The notes under the pieces were generated by a model. It was not told the DNA's origin. It did no database searches and saw only the letters and a list, made by a program, of their open reading frames with translations. The position numbers were made by a program, and so were the translations under genes. DNA of 64,000 nt from Edwardsiella anguillarum (GTDB taxonomy: Bacteria > Pseudomonadota > Gammaproteobacteria > Enterobacterales > Enterobacteriaceae), in NCBI RefSeq assembly GCF_008801815.1, contig NZ_VZOX01000006.1; one strand, written 5' to 3'. Shown here in pieces: positions 7,074 to 15,702 of this stretch. Position 1 is the stretch's first letter. Every line of letters starts with the position of its first letter.

Positions 7074-8420
7074 ATGGCTCACCTCGCATCAGTCGATCAA
7101 TTCATGCAGCGTGTCCAGCTGCGCGACCCCCATCAGCCGGAGTTTGCACAGGCCGTCCGTGAGGTCATGACAACCCTGTGGCCCTTTCTGCAGCAGCATC
7201 CCCACTACCGCGACAGCGCTCTGCTGGAGCGGCTGATCGAGCCGGAGAGAGTGATCCAATTTCGCGTCAGCTGGGTGGACGACCGTAACCAGGTGCAGGT
7301 AAATCGGGCCTGGCGCGTGCAGTTCAGCTCGGCCATTGGGCCATTCAAGGGCGGAATGCGCTTTCATCCCTCGGTCAATCTGTCGATCCTCAAATTTCTC
7401 GGCTTTGAGCAGACCTTTAAAAACGCGCTTACCACGCTGCCGATGGGCGGGGGAAAAGGCGGCAGCGATTTTAACCCCAAAGGGAAAAGCGCCGGTGAGA
7501 TCATGCGCTTCTGCCAGGCGCTGATGACCGAGCTGTATCGCCATCTCGGCGCCGATACCGACGTGCCGGCGGGAGATATCGGCGTCGGCGGGCGCGAGGT
7601 CGGCTATATGGCGGGGATGATGAAAAAGCTCGCCAACAGCACCGCCTGCGTATTTACCGGCAAGGGACTCTCCTTCGGCGGCAGCCTGATGCGCCCAGAG
7701 GCCACCGGCTATGGGCTGGTCTATTTTACCGATGCCATGCTCCAGCGCCATGCCATGGGGCTGGAGGGCATGCGCATCGCCGTTTCCGGCTCCGGTAACG
7801 TGGCGCAGTACGCCATCGAGAAGGCGATGGCGCTGGGCGCCAGGGTCATTACCGCATCGGACTCCAACGGCTGCGTGGTCGATGAGGCGGGATTTACCCC
7901 GGAGAAGCTGGCCCGCCTGTGTGCGATCAAGGCGACCCCGGATGGGCGGATCGCCGATTACGCCCGCGAGTTTGGCCTGCTCTATCAGGAGGGGTGCCAG
8001 CCTTGGCACGTGCCGGTCGATATCGCGCTGCCCTGCGCCACCCAGAATGAGCTGGATGCCGACGCCGCGCGCACCCTGATCGCCAACGGCGTGCGCGCCG
8101 TGGCCGAGGGAGCCAACATGCCCACCACCATTGAGGCTACCGACCGGTTTTTAGAGGCCGGCGTCCTGTTTGCTCCCGGCAAGGCGGCCAACGCCGGCGG
8201 GGTCGCGACCTCAGGGCTGGAAATGGCGCAAAACGCCGCCCGCCTCGGCTGGCGCGCGGAGGAGGTCGATCGCCGTCTGCAGCAGATCATGCTGGATATC
8301 CACCAGGCCTGCGTCGACTACAGCGGCGGTCAGAGCGGGCCGGTGCACTACGTGCGCGGCGCTAACATCGCGGGCTTCGTGAAGGTCGCCGACGCCATGC
8401 TGGCGCAGGGCGTGCTGTAG
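7074..8420 (+). CDS. gdhA: NADP-specific glutamate dehydrogenase
   Basis: A 448-residue cytoplasmic enzyme (E. coli GdhA is 447) that makes glutamate from 2-oxoglutarate, ammonium and NADPH. The catalytic Lys motif LPMGGGKGGSDFNPKGKS lies near residue 123, PAGDIGVGGREVGYM with its conserved Asp near 165, and the nucleotide-binding turn VSGSGNVAQYAIEKA near 240. ATG at 7074 has AAGGAG 7 bases upstream. In E. coli gdhA lies elsewhere, so it belongs to a block inserted here between dtpB and rsmJ. It is followed after 9 bases by the convergent end of a sensor kinase gene, with no terminator in between. Confidence 0.96.
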   Translation: MAHLASVDQFMQRVQLRDPHQPEFAQAVREVMTTLWPFLQQHPHYRDSALLERLIEPERVIQFRVSWVDDRNQVQVNRAWRVQFSSAIGPFKGGMRFHPSVNLSILKFLGFEQTFKNALTTLPMGGGKGGSDFNPKGKSAGEIMRFCQALMTELYRHLGADTDVPAGDIGVGGREVGYMAGMMKKLANSTACVFTGKGLSFGGSLMRPEATGYGLVYFTDAMLQRHAMGLEGMRIAVSGSGNVAQYAIEKAMALGARVITASDSNGCVVDEAGFTPEKLARLCAIKATPDGRIADYAREFGLLYQEGCQPWHVPVDIALPCATQNELDADAARTLIANGVRAVAEGANMPTTIEATDRFLEAGVLFAPGKAANAGGVATSGLEMAQNAARLGWRAEEVDRRLQQIMLDIHQACVDYSGGQSGPVHYVRGANIAGFVKVADAMLAQGVL

Positions 8421-8429
8421 CCCACAGCC

Positions 8430-9896
8430 CTACAGCGGCAGCGACAGGCGGAAGCAGGCGCCCTGTCGCTGCCGCGCGATCAGGGCGATATCTCCGCCGT
8501 GCAGCTCCAGCATCCGTTTCACAATCAGCAGCCCCAGCCCGCCGGTGCCGTAACGCGCCCCGCTGGATGACAGCGGCCGCTGGAACAGCGCGCTGCGCAG
8601 CCCATCGGGTACGCCGGGGCCGCTGTCGCACAGCTCAACCCACAGCCGCCGCTCCTCCTGCCATAAGCGTACGACGATGCGCCCCTCCTGCGGCGTATGG
8701 CGCACGGCGTTATCCAGCAGGTTGGTCAGTACCCGCTCCATCATATGGATATCAGCCGAAATCAGCGGTAGGCCGGTCGCTACGTCGGCGCTCAGCGTCA
8801 GGCCGCGGGCCTCGGCCGCCAGCTCAAACTTTTGAAACACATCCTGCAGCAGCTCGCTAAAAGAGAAAGGCTCGCGCTGCGGCTTCACCGCACCGTACTC
8901 CAGGCGCGCCAGCTCAAACAGCTGCTGCGCCAGACGCCCGACCTTCTGGCTTTGGGCCAGCGCCGTATCCAGGTAACGCCGTCGATCGGCGGCGCTCAGG
9001 GTATCCCGCTTCAGGCTCAGCGTCTCCAGATAGCCATGCAGCGACGTCAGGGGCGTGCGCAGATCGTGAGAGACGGTGGTGATAAACTCGCGCCGCTGGC
9101 GATCCTGATCGGTCAGGCGCTGCCACTGCTCGGTGATCCGCCGCGCCATGCGGCCAAACGCCCGCTGCAGCTGGGCGACCTCATCCTCGCCGCGGATCTG
9201 CTGCAGCGCGGCCAGCGTCGCAGGCTGTACGGTCTCCAGTCCCTCGTGCTCCAGACGCCCCACCTGACGCATCAGGGCGTGAACCGGGCGGGTGACCCAG
9301 CGGTAGACCAGCAGCCAGGCCAGCAGCCCACAGATCAGGATCAGGGCTATCGACCAGCCCGCCATGCGCCAGGCGGAACCGAACCGGACGTCGTCGCTCA
9401 GCCGGCTATAGTTCTCTCCCAGCAGCACCACATACAGATAGCCGCGCGTATGGCCGTTCAGCGATAGCGGCGCGGCGCTAAACACTTTACGGGCGTCCGG
9501 GCTGCGCGGATCGTCGCCGTACAGCGGCAGCGGTTTTCCCGCCAGAAACGCCGCGATCGGCGCCAGACTGACCTGATGGCGCACGATACGCCCCGGCGGC
9601 GCCGCGTCGCCGATGATCCGCCCCTGCTCATCCAGCAGATAGACCTCCACGCTGGGGTTCACCGCCATCAGCTGATCGAACAGGTTTTTTACCGACGCCG
9701 GGTTCAGGCCGTCGGCCTGCAGCAGCGGGTTATGCTCGGCGATATGACGCGCCAGGTTCGCGGACAGACGCTGGATCACCTGCTGGCTATACTGCGTATT
9801 ACTGCGCAGCTGCAGCCAGCCGGTCAGGGCGCTGCACACCAGCAGCAGCAGGGCAAACACCAGCGCCAGACGCTGCGACAGGCTCAGGCGGCTCAT
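8430..9896 (-). CDS. Two-component sensor histidine kinase
   Basis: A 488-residue membrane kinase. A membrane helix at about 9-29 and another at about 180-199 enclose a periplasmic sensor part of some 150 residues. A HAMP-like linker follows (WVTRPVHALMRQVGRL near 200-215), then a HisKA box FITTVSHDLRTPLTSLHGYL with the phospho-acceptor His at 277. A HATPase_c domain follows with N box NLLDNAVRHTP, G1 box DSGPGVPD and G2 box GTGGLGL. The signal is unknown. It overlaps the upstream response regulator by 4 bases (ATGA), so the pair is translationally coupled. I cannot match it to a named E. coli system with confidence. Confidence 0.93.
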   Translation of the reverse strand: MSRLSLSQRLALVFALLLLVCSALTGWLQLRSNTQYSQQVIQRLSANLARHIAEHNPLLQADGLNPASVKNLFDQLMAVNPSVEVYLLDEQGRIIGDAAPPGRIVRHQVSLAPIAAFLAGKPLPLYGDDPRSPDARKVFSAAPLSLNGHTRGYLYVVLLGENYSRLSDDVRFGSAWRMAGWSIALILICGLLAWLLVYRWVTRPVHALMRQVGRLEHEGLETVQPATLAALQQIRGEDEVAQLQRAFGRMARRITEQWQRLTDQDRQRREFITTVSHDLRTPLTSLHGYLETLSLKRDTLSAADRRRYLDTALAQSQKVGRLAQQLFELARLEYGAVKPQREPFSFSELLQDVFQKFELAAEARGLTLSADVATGLPLISADIHMMERVLTNLLDNAVRHTPQEGRIVVRLWQEERRLWVELCDSGPGVPDGLRSALFQRPLSSSGARYGTGGLGLLIVKRMLELHGGDIALIARQRQGACFRLSLPL

Positions 9897-10606
9897 GCCG
9901 CCCCCCCTGCGTCGGCGAACCTGTATCCGGCGCCCCAGACGGTCAGGATCAGCGCCGGCTCGGCGGGATCGGCCTCGATCTTGGTGCGCAGGCGGTTAAT
10001 ATGGGTATTGACCGTATGCTCGTAGCCGTCGTGCTGGTATCCCCATACCTTGTCCAATAGCTGCAGGCGTGAAAATACCTGCCCGGGGTGACGGGCAAAG
10101 AAGTACAGCAGATCGAATTCGCGCGGCGTGAGCTCGATCGGCCGCTCGCCCACCCACACCGCCCGCGCCATGGGGTCGATGGTCAGCGGGCCATAGCTCA
10201 GGCGTCCCCCCTCCAGCATCAGGTTGCGGCCCATCGCCTCCTGGCGACGAAACAGCGCCTTTACGCGGGCGACCAGCTCAATCATGGAAAACGGCTTGGC
10301 CAGGTAGTCGTCGGCCCCCAGCTCCAGCCCCAGCACCCGGTGAACCTCGCTGGATCGGGCGCTGGTGATGATGATCGGGGTATAGCGGGTCATGGCGCGC
10401 ACCCGACGGCAGATATCCAGCCCATCCACGCCCGGCAGCATCAGATCGAGGATCAGCGCGTCCCATCCGCCCTGTTCAACCAGCGCCATTCCCCGATCGC
10501 CGTCGGCGGCGTGGGTCACCTGGTATCCCTCATCGCACAGATGCAGCGTCAGCAGTTCGGCAATCAGCGTATCATCCTCTACCACCAGAATTCGTTTTCC
10601 CGTCAT
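9893..10606 (-). CDS. OmpR-family response regulator
   Basis: A 237-residue DNA-binding regulator. The receiver domain (about 4-117) has the acidic pair VVEDD, the phospho-acceptor Asp in LILDLMLPG near 54 and the Lys in YLAKPFS near 104. The C-terminal winged helix (about 140-232) has LTPREFDLLYFFA, VWGYQHDGYEHTVNTHINRLR and the final GAGYRF. ATG at 10606 has GGGGGAG 5 bases upstream; the GTG one codon earlier is less well placed. It sits first in an operon with the kinase and is divergent from the sugar transport operon, which it may or may not control. Confidence 0.93.
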   Translation of the reverse strand: MTGKRILVVEDDTLIAELLTLHLCDEGYQVTHAADGDRGMALVEQGGWDALILDLMLPGVDGLDICRRVRAMTRYTPIIITSARSSEVHRVLGLELGADDYLAKPFSMIELVARVKALFRRQEAMGRNLMLEGGRLSYGPLTIDPMARAVWVGERPIELTPREFDLLYFFARHPGQVFSRLQLLDKVWGYQHDGYEHTVNTHINRLRTKIEADPAEPALILTVWGAGYRFADAGGAA

Positions 10607-11133
10607 CACCGCTCCCCCATCAACGTTTTTTCCAGTCTACATGGCCTGCCGGGGACGAGTTATCACATTTTGTTTATAACCCCATCCCCCGACGATATGG
10701 TGTTTACTTTCAGTCAAAGCAACGGAAAACGCTCCCGCTTGACGGAGGCGCACACCGCGAGTGGGGTGATAGATAGCATTCGCTACCGCAATAATTTTCA
10801 TGAATCTGAATTGCATTATCGTTTCATCTCACAAATATAAACATTCACCGATCATCGCTCATCCGATGCATACTTTTTGCGTACCACTGAGGTCTGAAAT
10901 GTTAATTGATTGATAATAAAATGATCCGAATAGCATGATATTTAACATTTTTCGGGTAATAAAATTACGGAGACCGTTAACTCATACCGTTTTTTAACCG
11001 TTATTTTTCCATTATTTTACAATAATGGGTATGGATCACGTTTTATCACCCATGAGCAGCAAATCGTTTCCATTCTTCATTACCCTTTCCGTCATGAATT
11101 TTCCCGGGCTCTTACAACAACAAAGGTTCAGCC
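10607..11133. promoter_or_regulatory. Divergent control region between the two-component system and the sugar operon
   Basis: 527 mostly AT-rich bases without a gene. Visible elements include a palindrome at 11009-11028 (listed separately) and two direct ATCAC repeats one helical turn apart at 11035-11039 and 11045-11049, a spacing often bound by OmpR-type regulators. Near the regulator gene, GTTAT-N12-ATAAC lies at 10659-10680. No promoter hexamers stand out clearly. Confidence 0.45.
11009..11028. promoter_or_regulatory. Operator-like palindrome upstream of the sugar-binding protein gene
   Basis: CCATTATT-TTAC-AATAATGG is a perfect 8-bp inverted repeat in an AT-rich stretch about 105 bases before the binding-protein start. 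It suits a dimeric repressor or activator; no regulator has been matched. Confidence 0.45.
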
Positions 11134-12126
11134 ATGAAATTCAAACTCGCCTTGCTCACTACCGCCCTTGCCTCTGCGTGCATGTTTTCAGCCCCGACGT
11201 TTGCCGCAGAAAAGGCAGAAAAGCATGACATTGCCGTGGTCGCTAAAGTCACCGGTATTCCGTGGTTCAACCGCATGGAAACAGGGGTAAACCAAGCGGC
11301 GCAGCAGCTGGATGTCAACGCCTATCAGACCGGCCCCGCCACGCCTGACCCGGCCCAGCAGGTCAAGGTTATCGAGGATCTGATCGCCAAAAACGTGGAT
11401 GCCATCATCGTGGTGCCAAACGATGCCAAGGTGTTGGAGCCGGTGCTGAAGAAAGCGCGGGACAAGGGGATCGTGGTACTGACCCATGAGTCACCGGATC
11501 AGCAGATCGGCCAGTGGGATATCGAAACCATCGATAGCCAGAAATACGCGCAGGCCAACGTCGACGCGCTGGCCAAGGTGATGGGCGGCAAAGGGGGCTA
11601 TGCCATCTACGTCGGCTCCCTGACCGTACCGCTGCACAATGCCTGGGCCGACTACGCCGTGAAGTACCAGAAAGAGAAGTATCCAGAGATGTTCGAAGTC
11701 ACCTCGCGCCTACCGGTGGCCGAAAGCATCGATAAATCCTATGCCACCACCCTGGATCTGATGAAGACCTATCCCCAGCTGAAGGGGATTATCGGCTTTG
11801 GCTCCCTAGGCCCCATCGGCGCAGGTCAGGCGGTAGCCAAGAAACGCGCCAAGGATAAAGTGGCCGTCGTCGGGATCGCCATGCCATCCCAGGCGGCGCC
11901 TTATCTGATTCGCGGCGATATCAAGCAGGTATTGCTGTGGGATCCGAAAGACGCGGGCTATGCGCTGGTGACCGTGGCCGATCGCCTGCTGCAGGGCCAG
12001 GAGGTCAAACCGGACCTGAGCATTGAAGGACTGGGCAAGGCGGATGTAGATACGAAAGATCACGTCATCCGCTTCAATAAAATATTAGAAGTGACCAAAG
12101 ATAACGCCCAGTCACTCGGTTTCTGA
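11134..12126 (+). CDS. Sugar ABC transporter, periplasmic substrate-binding protein
   Basis: A 330-residue secreted protein of the Peripla_BP_4 class (ribose, rhamnose and LsrB-like binders). It has a Sec signal peptide, with likely cleavage after THE ALA in PTFAA|EKAEK near residue 25. The mature part starts IAVVAKVTGIPWFNRMETG and contains the family pattern NVDAIIVVPND near 90. The ligand is unknown. A long gap of about 120 bases with a strong hairpin follows before the ATPase gene, which would let the binding protein be made in excess over the membrane parts. It is the first gene of a six-gene catabolic operon that ends with a pentulose kinase and an SIS isomerase. Confidence 0.92.
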   Translation: MKFKLALLTTALASACMFSAPTFAAEKAEKHDIAVVAKVTGIPWFNRMETGVNQAAQQLDVNAYQTGPATPDPAQQVKVIEDLIAKNVDAIIVVPNDAKVLEPVLKKARDKGIVVLTHESPDQQIGQWDIETIDSQKYAQANVDALAKVMGGKGGYAIYVGSLTVPLHNAWADYAVKYQKEKYPEMFEVTSRLPVAESIDKSYATTLDLMKTYPQLKGIIGFGSLGPIGAGQAVAKKRAKDKVAVVGIAMPSQAAPYLIRGDIKQVLLWDPKDAGYALVTVADRLLQGQEVKPDLSIEGLGKADVDTKDHVIRFNKILEVTKDNAQSLGF

Positions 12127-12164
12127 TTCCGGCTCACGGCCGCCATCACCAGGGAAACCAACGC

Positions 12165-12185
12165 CGCCGGCCGCGCGGGCCGGCG
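12165..12185 (+). other. Intercistronic hairpin between binding-protein and ATPase genes
   Basis: CGCCGGCC-GCGCG-GGCCGGCG is a perfect 8-bp GC stem with no T-run. Such structures after binding-protein genes commonly protect the upstream message from 3' decay and lower expression of downstream genes. Confidence 0.55.
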
Positions 12186-12252
12186 CTCAGGAATCTTTTC
12201 TCCATCGTTATACGACGACGCCCCTCCGGGGGCGTCCGGCGGAGTATTGCCC

Positions 12253-13749
12253 ATGAACAGCAGCGCATTCATCACGCTTGAAAACATCAGTAAACAGTTT
12301 CCCGGCGTGCTGGCTCTGGATCGGGTCAGCCTGACGCTGAATAAAGGCGAGGTACACTGCCTGGCCGGCCAGAACGGCTGTGGCAAAAGTACCATCATCA
12401 AAATCATCTCCGGCGTCTATCAGCCGGAAAAGGGAGCCCGCCTCCTGATCGACGGCAAACTGTTCCACCAGCTCACCCCCCCACTCTCCGCCCACTACGG
12501 CGTGCAGGTTATCTATCAAGACCTGTCGCTGTTTCCCAACTTCAGCGTGGCGGAAAACATCGCCATTCATCGCTACCAGCCGGGCGGCGATCTGTGGGTC
12601 CGCCGCCGCGCCATGCGGCAGCAGGCGCTGGCGGCGATGCAGCGCATCGGCGTGACGCTCGATCCGGACAAGAAGGTGGAAAAGCTGTCGATCGCCGATC
12701 GCCAGCTGGTCGCCATCTGCCGCGCCATCGCCGCCGATGCCCGACTGGTGATCATGGATGAGCCCACCGCCTCCCTGACCCGCCAGGAGGTCAACGGTCT
12801 GCTGCGCGTAGTCAATGAGCTGAAGAGCACGGGAATTTGCGTGGTCTTCGTCAGCCACCGTCTGGATGAGGTGATGGAGGTGGCCGATCGCATCAGCGTG
12901 ATGCGCGACGGCAAGCTGGTCGGCACCTGGCCCGCCAGCGAGCTGGACAGCCACGAGCTGGCCTTCCTGATGACCGGCCAGCGCTTCCACTATACGCCGC
13001 TGCCGGCCTACGATGCCCCAGCGGCTGCGCCGCGCCTGGCGCTGCGTAACCTCACCCGGCATGGCAAGTACCACGATATCAGCCTGACGCTGCATCAGGG
13101 CGAGATCGTCTCCATCGTCGGCCTGCTGGGCGCCGGACGCACGGAGCTGTGCCTGAGCCTGTTCGGCATGACCCGTCCTGACAGCGGCGAGATCCGCATC
13201 GACGGCCAGACGGTCACCCTGAACGGCAACCGCGACGCCATCCGCCACGGTATCGGCTACGTGTCGGAGGATCGCCTGACTCAGGGGCTGATTATGGATC
13301 AGTCGATCTATGACAACACCATCGTCACCGTCTTCGACCAGCTGCACACCAAGGCCGGGCTGCTCGATCATCACCGTGCCAATGCGCTGGTTCAGCGGCT
13401 GATCCGTGAGTTGAATATCAAGGTGGCCGACAGCGCGCTGCCGGTCAAGACGCTCTCCGGCGGCAATGCGCAGCGCATCGCCATCGCCAAGTGGGTCGCG
13501 ACCCGCCCCCGCATTCTGATCCTCGACTCGCCGACCGTTGGTGTCGATATCGCCAATAAAGAGGGGATCTACCAGATCGCCCGCGATCTGGCGCAGCAGG
13601 GCATGGCGGTGCTGATGATCTGCGACGAGATCCCGGAGGCCTATTACAACAGCCACCGTATCCTGGTGATGCGCCGGGGCGCCCTGGTGGCCGAATTTTT
13701 ACCGCAGCGCTGCTGCGAACAGGATATTGCCGAGGTGGTCAATGCATAA
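12253..13749 (+). CDS. Sugar ABC transporter, duplicated ATP-binding protein
   Basis: A 498-residue protein with two ABC domains, as in RbsA, XylG and LsrA. The first has Walker A GQNGCGKST near 39 and Walker B VIMDEPTASL near 170. The second has GLLGAGRTE near 295 in place of a full Walker A, the signature LSGGNAQR near 398 and Walker B ILILDSPTVGVD near 420. The first signature is degenerate (LSIADRQ), as is normal for this family. ATG at 12253 has GGAG 8 bases upstream and is preferred to TTG at 12247. The stop overlaps the next start by 8 bases. Confidence 0.95.
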   Translation: MNSSAFITLENISKQFPGVLALDRVSLTLNKGEVHCLAGQNGCGKSTIIKIISGVYQPEKGARLLIDGKLFHQLTPPLSAHYGVQVIYQDLSLFPNFSVAENIAIHRYQPGGDLWVRRRAMRQQALAAMQRIGVTLDPDKKVEKLSIADRQLVAICRAIAADARLVIMDEPTASLTRQEVNGLLRVVNELKSTGICVVFVSHRLDEVMEVADRISVMRDGKLVGTWPASELDSHELAFLMTGQRFHYTPLPAYDAPAAAPRLALRNLTRHGKYHDISLTLHQGEIVSIVGLLGAGRTELCLSLFGMTRPDSGEIRIDGQTVTLNGNRDAIRHGIGYVSEDRLTQGLIMDQSIYDNTIVTVFDQLHTKAGLLDHHRANALVQRLIRELNIKVADSALPVKTLSGGNAQRIAIAKWVATRPRILILDSPTVGVDIANKEGIYQIARDLAQQGMAVLMICDEIPEAYYNSHRILVMRRGALVAEFLPQRCCEQDIAEVVNA

Positions 13750-14731
13750 CGCCTTCCTTTCCCGCCTGACGGGGCGACACGAAGCCTATCTCGGGCTGCT
13801 GGTCATCGCCCTGGCGCTGGGCCTCACGCTGGCGACCGATGAATTCTTCTCGCTGGGCAACCTGACCGACGTTGCCACCAGCTACGCCATTCTCGGGATC
13901 CTCGCCTGCGGTCTGTTCGTGGTGCTGATCGCCGGCGGGATCGATATCTCCTTCCCGGCGATGACCGCCATCGCCCAGTACGTGATGGCCAGCTGGATCA
14001 TCACCCACGGCGGCAGCTTTCCGCTGGCCTTCGTCATGGCCATCGCCGTGGGGCTGCTGCTGGGGCTGTGTAACGGCTTCCTGGTCTACTGGCTGCGGGT
14101 GCCGGCGATCATCATTACCATCGCCACCCTGAATCTCTACTATGGGCTGCTGGTCTACCTGACCAAGGGCACCTGGCTATACGGTTTTCCCGACTGGTTT
14201 ATGGAGGGGGTCAACTACCTCTCCTTTACCGGCACAGACGGCTATGACTATGGCCTAACGTTGCCGCTGCTGTGCCTGGGCGGTACCGTCGCGCTGACCG
14301 CCGTGCTGATGAACCACACCCGCCTCGGGCGTCAGATCTATGCCATGGGCGGCAACCGCGACGCCGCCTCCCGCCTGGGCATGAACCTGCTGCGTCTGCA
14401 CTTCTATGTCTACGGCTATATGGGGATCCTGGCCGGCATTGCGGCGGTGGTACAGGCGCAGATCACCCAGTCGGTGGCGCCTAACTCGCTGCTCGGCTTT
14501 GAGCTGACGGTGCTGGCGGCGGTGGTGCTCGGCGGCACCAGCATGGCTGGCGGGCGCGGTACCCTCACCGGTACCCTGCTGGGAGTCATTCTGCTGGCCT
14601 TTTTGCAGAACGGTCTGACGCTGCTCGGCGTCTCCTCCTACTGGCATACGGTACTCAGCGGGCTGATCATCCTGATCAGCATCAGCAGCACCGCCTGGAA
14701 CGAAAAACGCAAACTGGCCAAGGAGCTATAG
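13742..14731 (+). CDS. Sugar ABC transporter permease 1
   Basis: A 329-residue inner-membrane permease of the BPD_transp_2 family (RbsC, LsrC, XylH). It has eight or more hydrophobic helices and the family stretch ELTVLAAVVLGGTSMAGGRGTLTGTLLG near residue 255, where the ATPase contact loop lies. Its ATG at 13742 lies inside the end of the ATPase gene, so translation is probably coupled. It pairs with the next gene to form a heterodimeric channel. Confidence 0.93.
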   Translation: MHNAFLSRLTGRHEAYLGLLVIALALGLTLATDEFFSLGNLTDVATSYAILGILACGLFVVLIAGGIDISFPAMTAIAQYVMASWIITHGGSFPLAFVMAIAVGLLLGLCNGFLVYWLRVPAIIITIATLNLYYGLLVYLTKGTWLYGFPDWFMEGVNYLSFTGTDGYDYGLTLPLLCLGGTVALTAVLMNHTRLGRQIYAMGGNRDAASRLGMNLLRLHFYVYGYMGILAGIAAVVQAQITQSVAPNSLLGFELTVLAAVVLGGTSMAGGRGTLTGTLLGVILLAFLQNGLTLLGVSSYWHTVLSGLIILISISSTAWNEKRKLAKEL

Positions 14732-14732
14732 C

Positions 14733-15686
14733 ATGAACGCCTTTGCGCGCCTGCTGCCTGGCGATCGCATCATTCGCCTGCAGTGCCTGATCATCGTTGT
14801 CGTCGCGCTGCTGTTTTCCGCGCTGCTCGGCACCCGCTTCTTCAGCGTAGCCAACTTTCAATCCATCGCCTCCCAGCTGCCGATCCTGGGCATGTTGGCG
14901 CTCGGTATGGGCGTGACTATGCTGACCGGCGGCATTAACCTGTCGATCATCGCCGGCGCCAACGCCTGCTCGCTGGTCATGGCCGCCATTATCGTCAGCC
15001 ATCCCGAGCAGCCGGCCTTCCTGGTGCTGGCGCTGCTGGCGGGTCTACTGGTGGCCGTCGCGATCGGCGCACTCAACGGCGCCCTGATCGCCTGGGTCGG
15101 CGTGTCGCCGATCCTGGCGACGCTGGGCACCATGACGCTGCTCACCGGACTCAATATCCTGCTCTCCAACGGCGCGGTGATCGCCGGCTTCCCGCCGCTG
15201 ATCCAGCAGCTCGGCAGCGCCACCCTGCTGGGGATCCCCCTGGCCATGCTGCTGTTTCTGGCCGTCGCCGCCGCGCTGTGGCTCCTGCTGGAGCACACCA
15301 CTTTGGGACGCAGCCTGTATCTGATCGGCTCCAACCAGCAGGCGACCCGTTTCAGCGGGGTAGACACCGCCCGCGTACAGATCGCCGTCTATATCATTTC
15401 GGCCCTGCTCGGCTGGGCCGCGGCGCTGTTGATGATGGCCAAGTTCAACTCGGCCAAGGCCGGCTACGGGGAGTCCTATCTGCTGGTCACCATTCTGGCC
15501 TCGGTGCTCGGCGGGATTAACCCGGACGGCGGATTTGGCCGTATTCTGGGGCTGGTGCTGGCGCTGATCGTGCTGCAGATGCTGGAGAGCGGGCTCAATT
15601 TGCTGGGCGTCAGCAGCTATCTGACCATGGCCCTGTGGGGCGGTGTGCTGATCCTGTTTATTGCATTACAGAATCGAACAGCCTGA
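14733..15686 (+). CDS. Sugar ABC transporter permease 2
   Basis: A 317-residue second permease of the same family. It begins one base after the stop of permease 1. It shows repeated hydrophobic helices and the conserved SYLLVTILASVLGGINPDGGFG loop near 245. Two non-identical permeases in one operon match LsrC/LsrD-like and rhamnose-type transporters rather than the RbsC homodimer. Confidence 0.92.
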   Translation: MNAFARLLPGDRIIRLQCLIIVVVALLFSALLGTRFFSVANFQSIASQLPILGMLALGMGVTMLTGGINLSIIAGANACSLVMAAIIVSHPEQPAFLVLALLAGLLVAVAIGALNGALIAWVGVSPILATLGTMTLLTGLNILLSNGAVIAGFPPLIQQLGSATLLGIPLAMLLFLAVAAALWLLLEHTTLGRSLYLIGSNQQATRFSGVDTARVQIAVYIISALLGWAAALLMMAKFNSAKAGYGESYLLVTILASVLGGINPDGGFGRILGLVLALIVLQMLESGLNLLGVSSYLTMALWGGVLILFIALQNRTA

Positions 15687-15702
15687 TTTCAGGAGAAAAT
15701 TC

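Noticed and set aside
12208..13656. A 482-codon minus-strand ORF opposite the sugar ATPase
   Set aside because: Antisense to a gene with complete ABC motifs; composition is that of a shadow frame.
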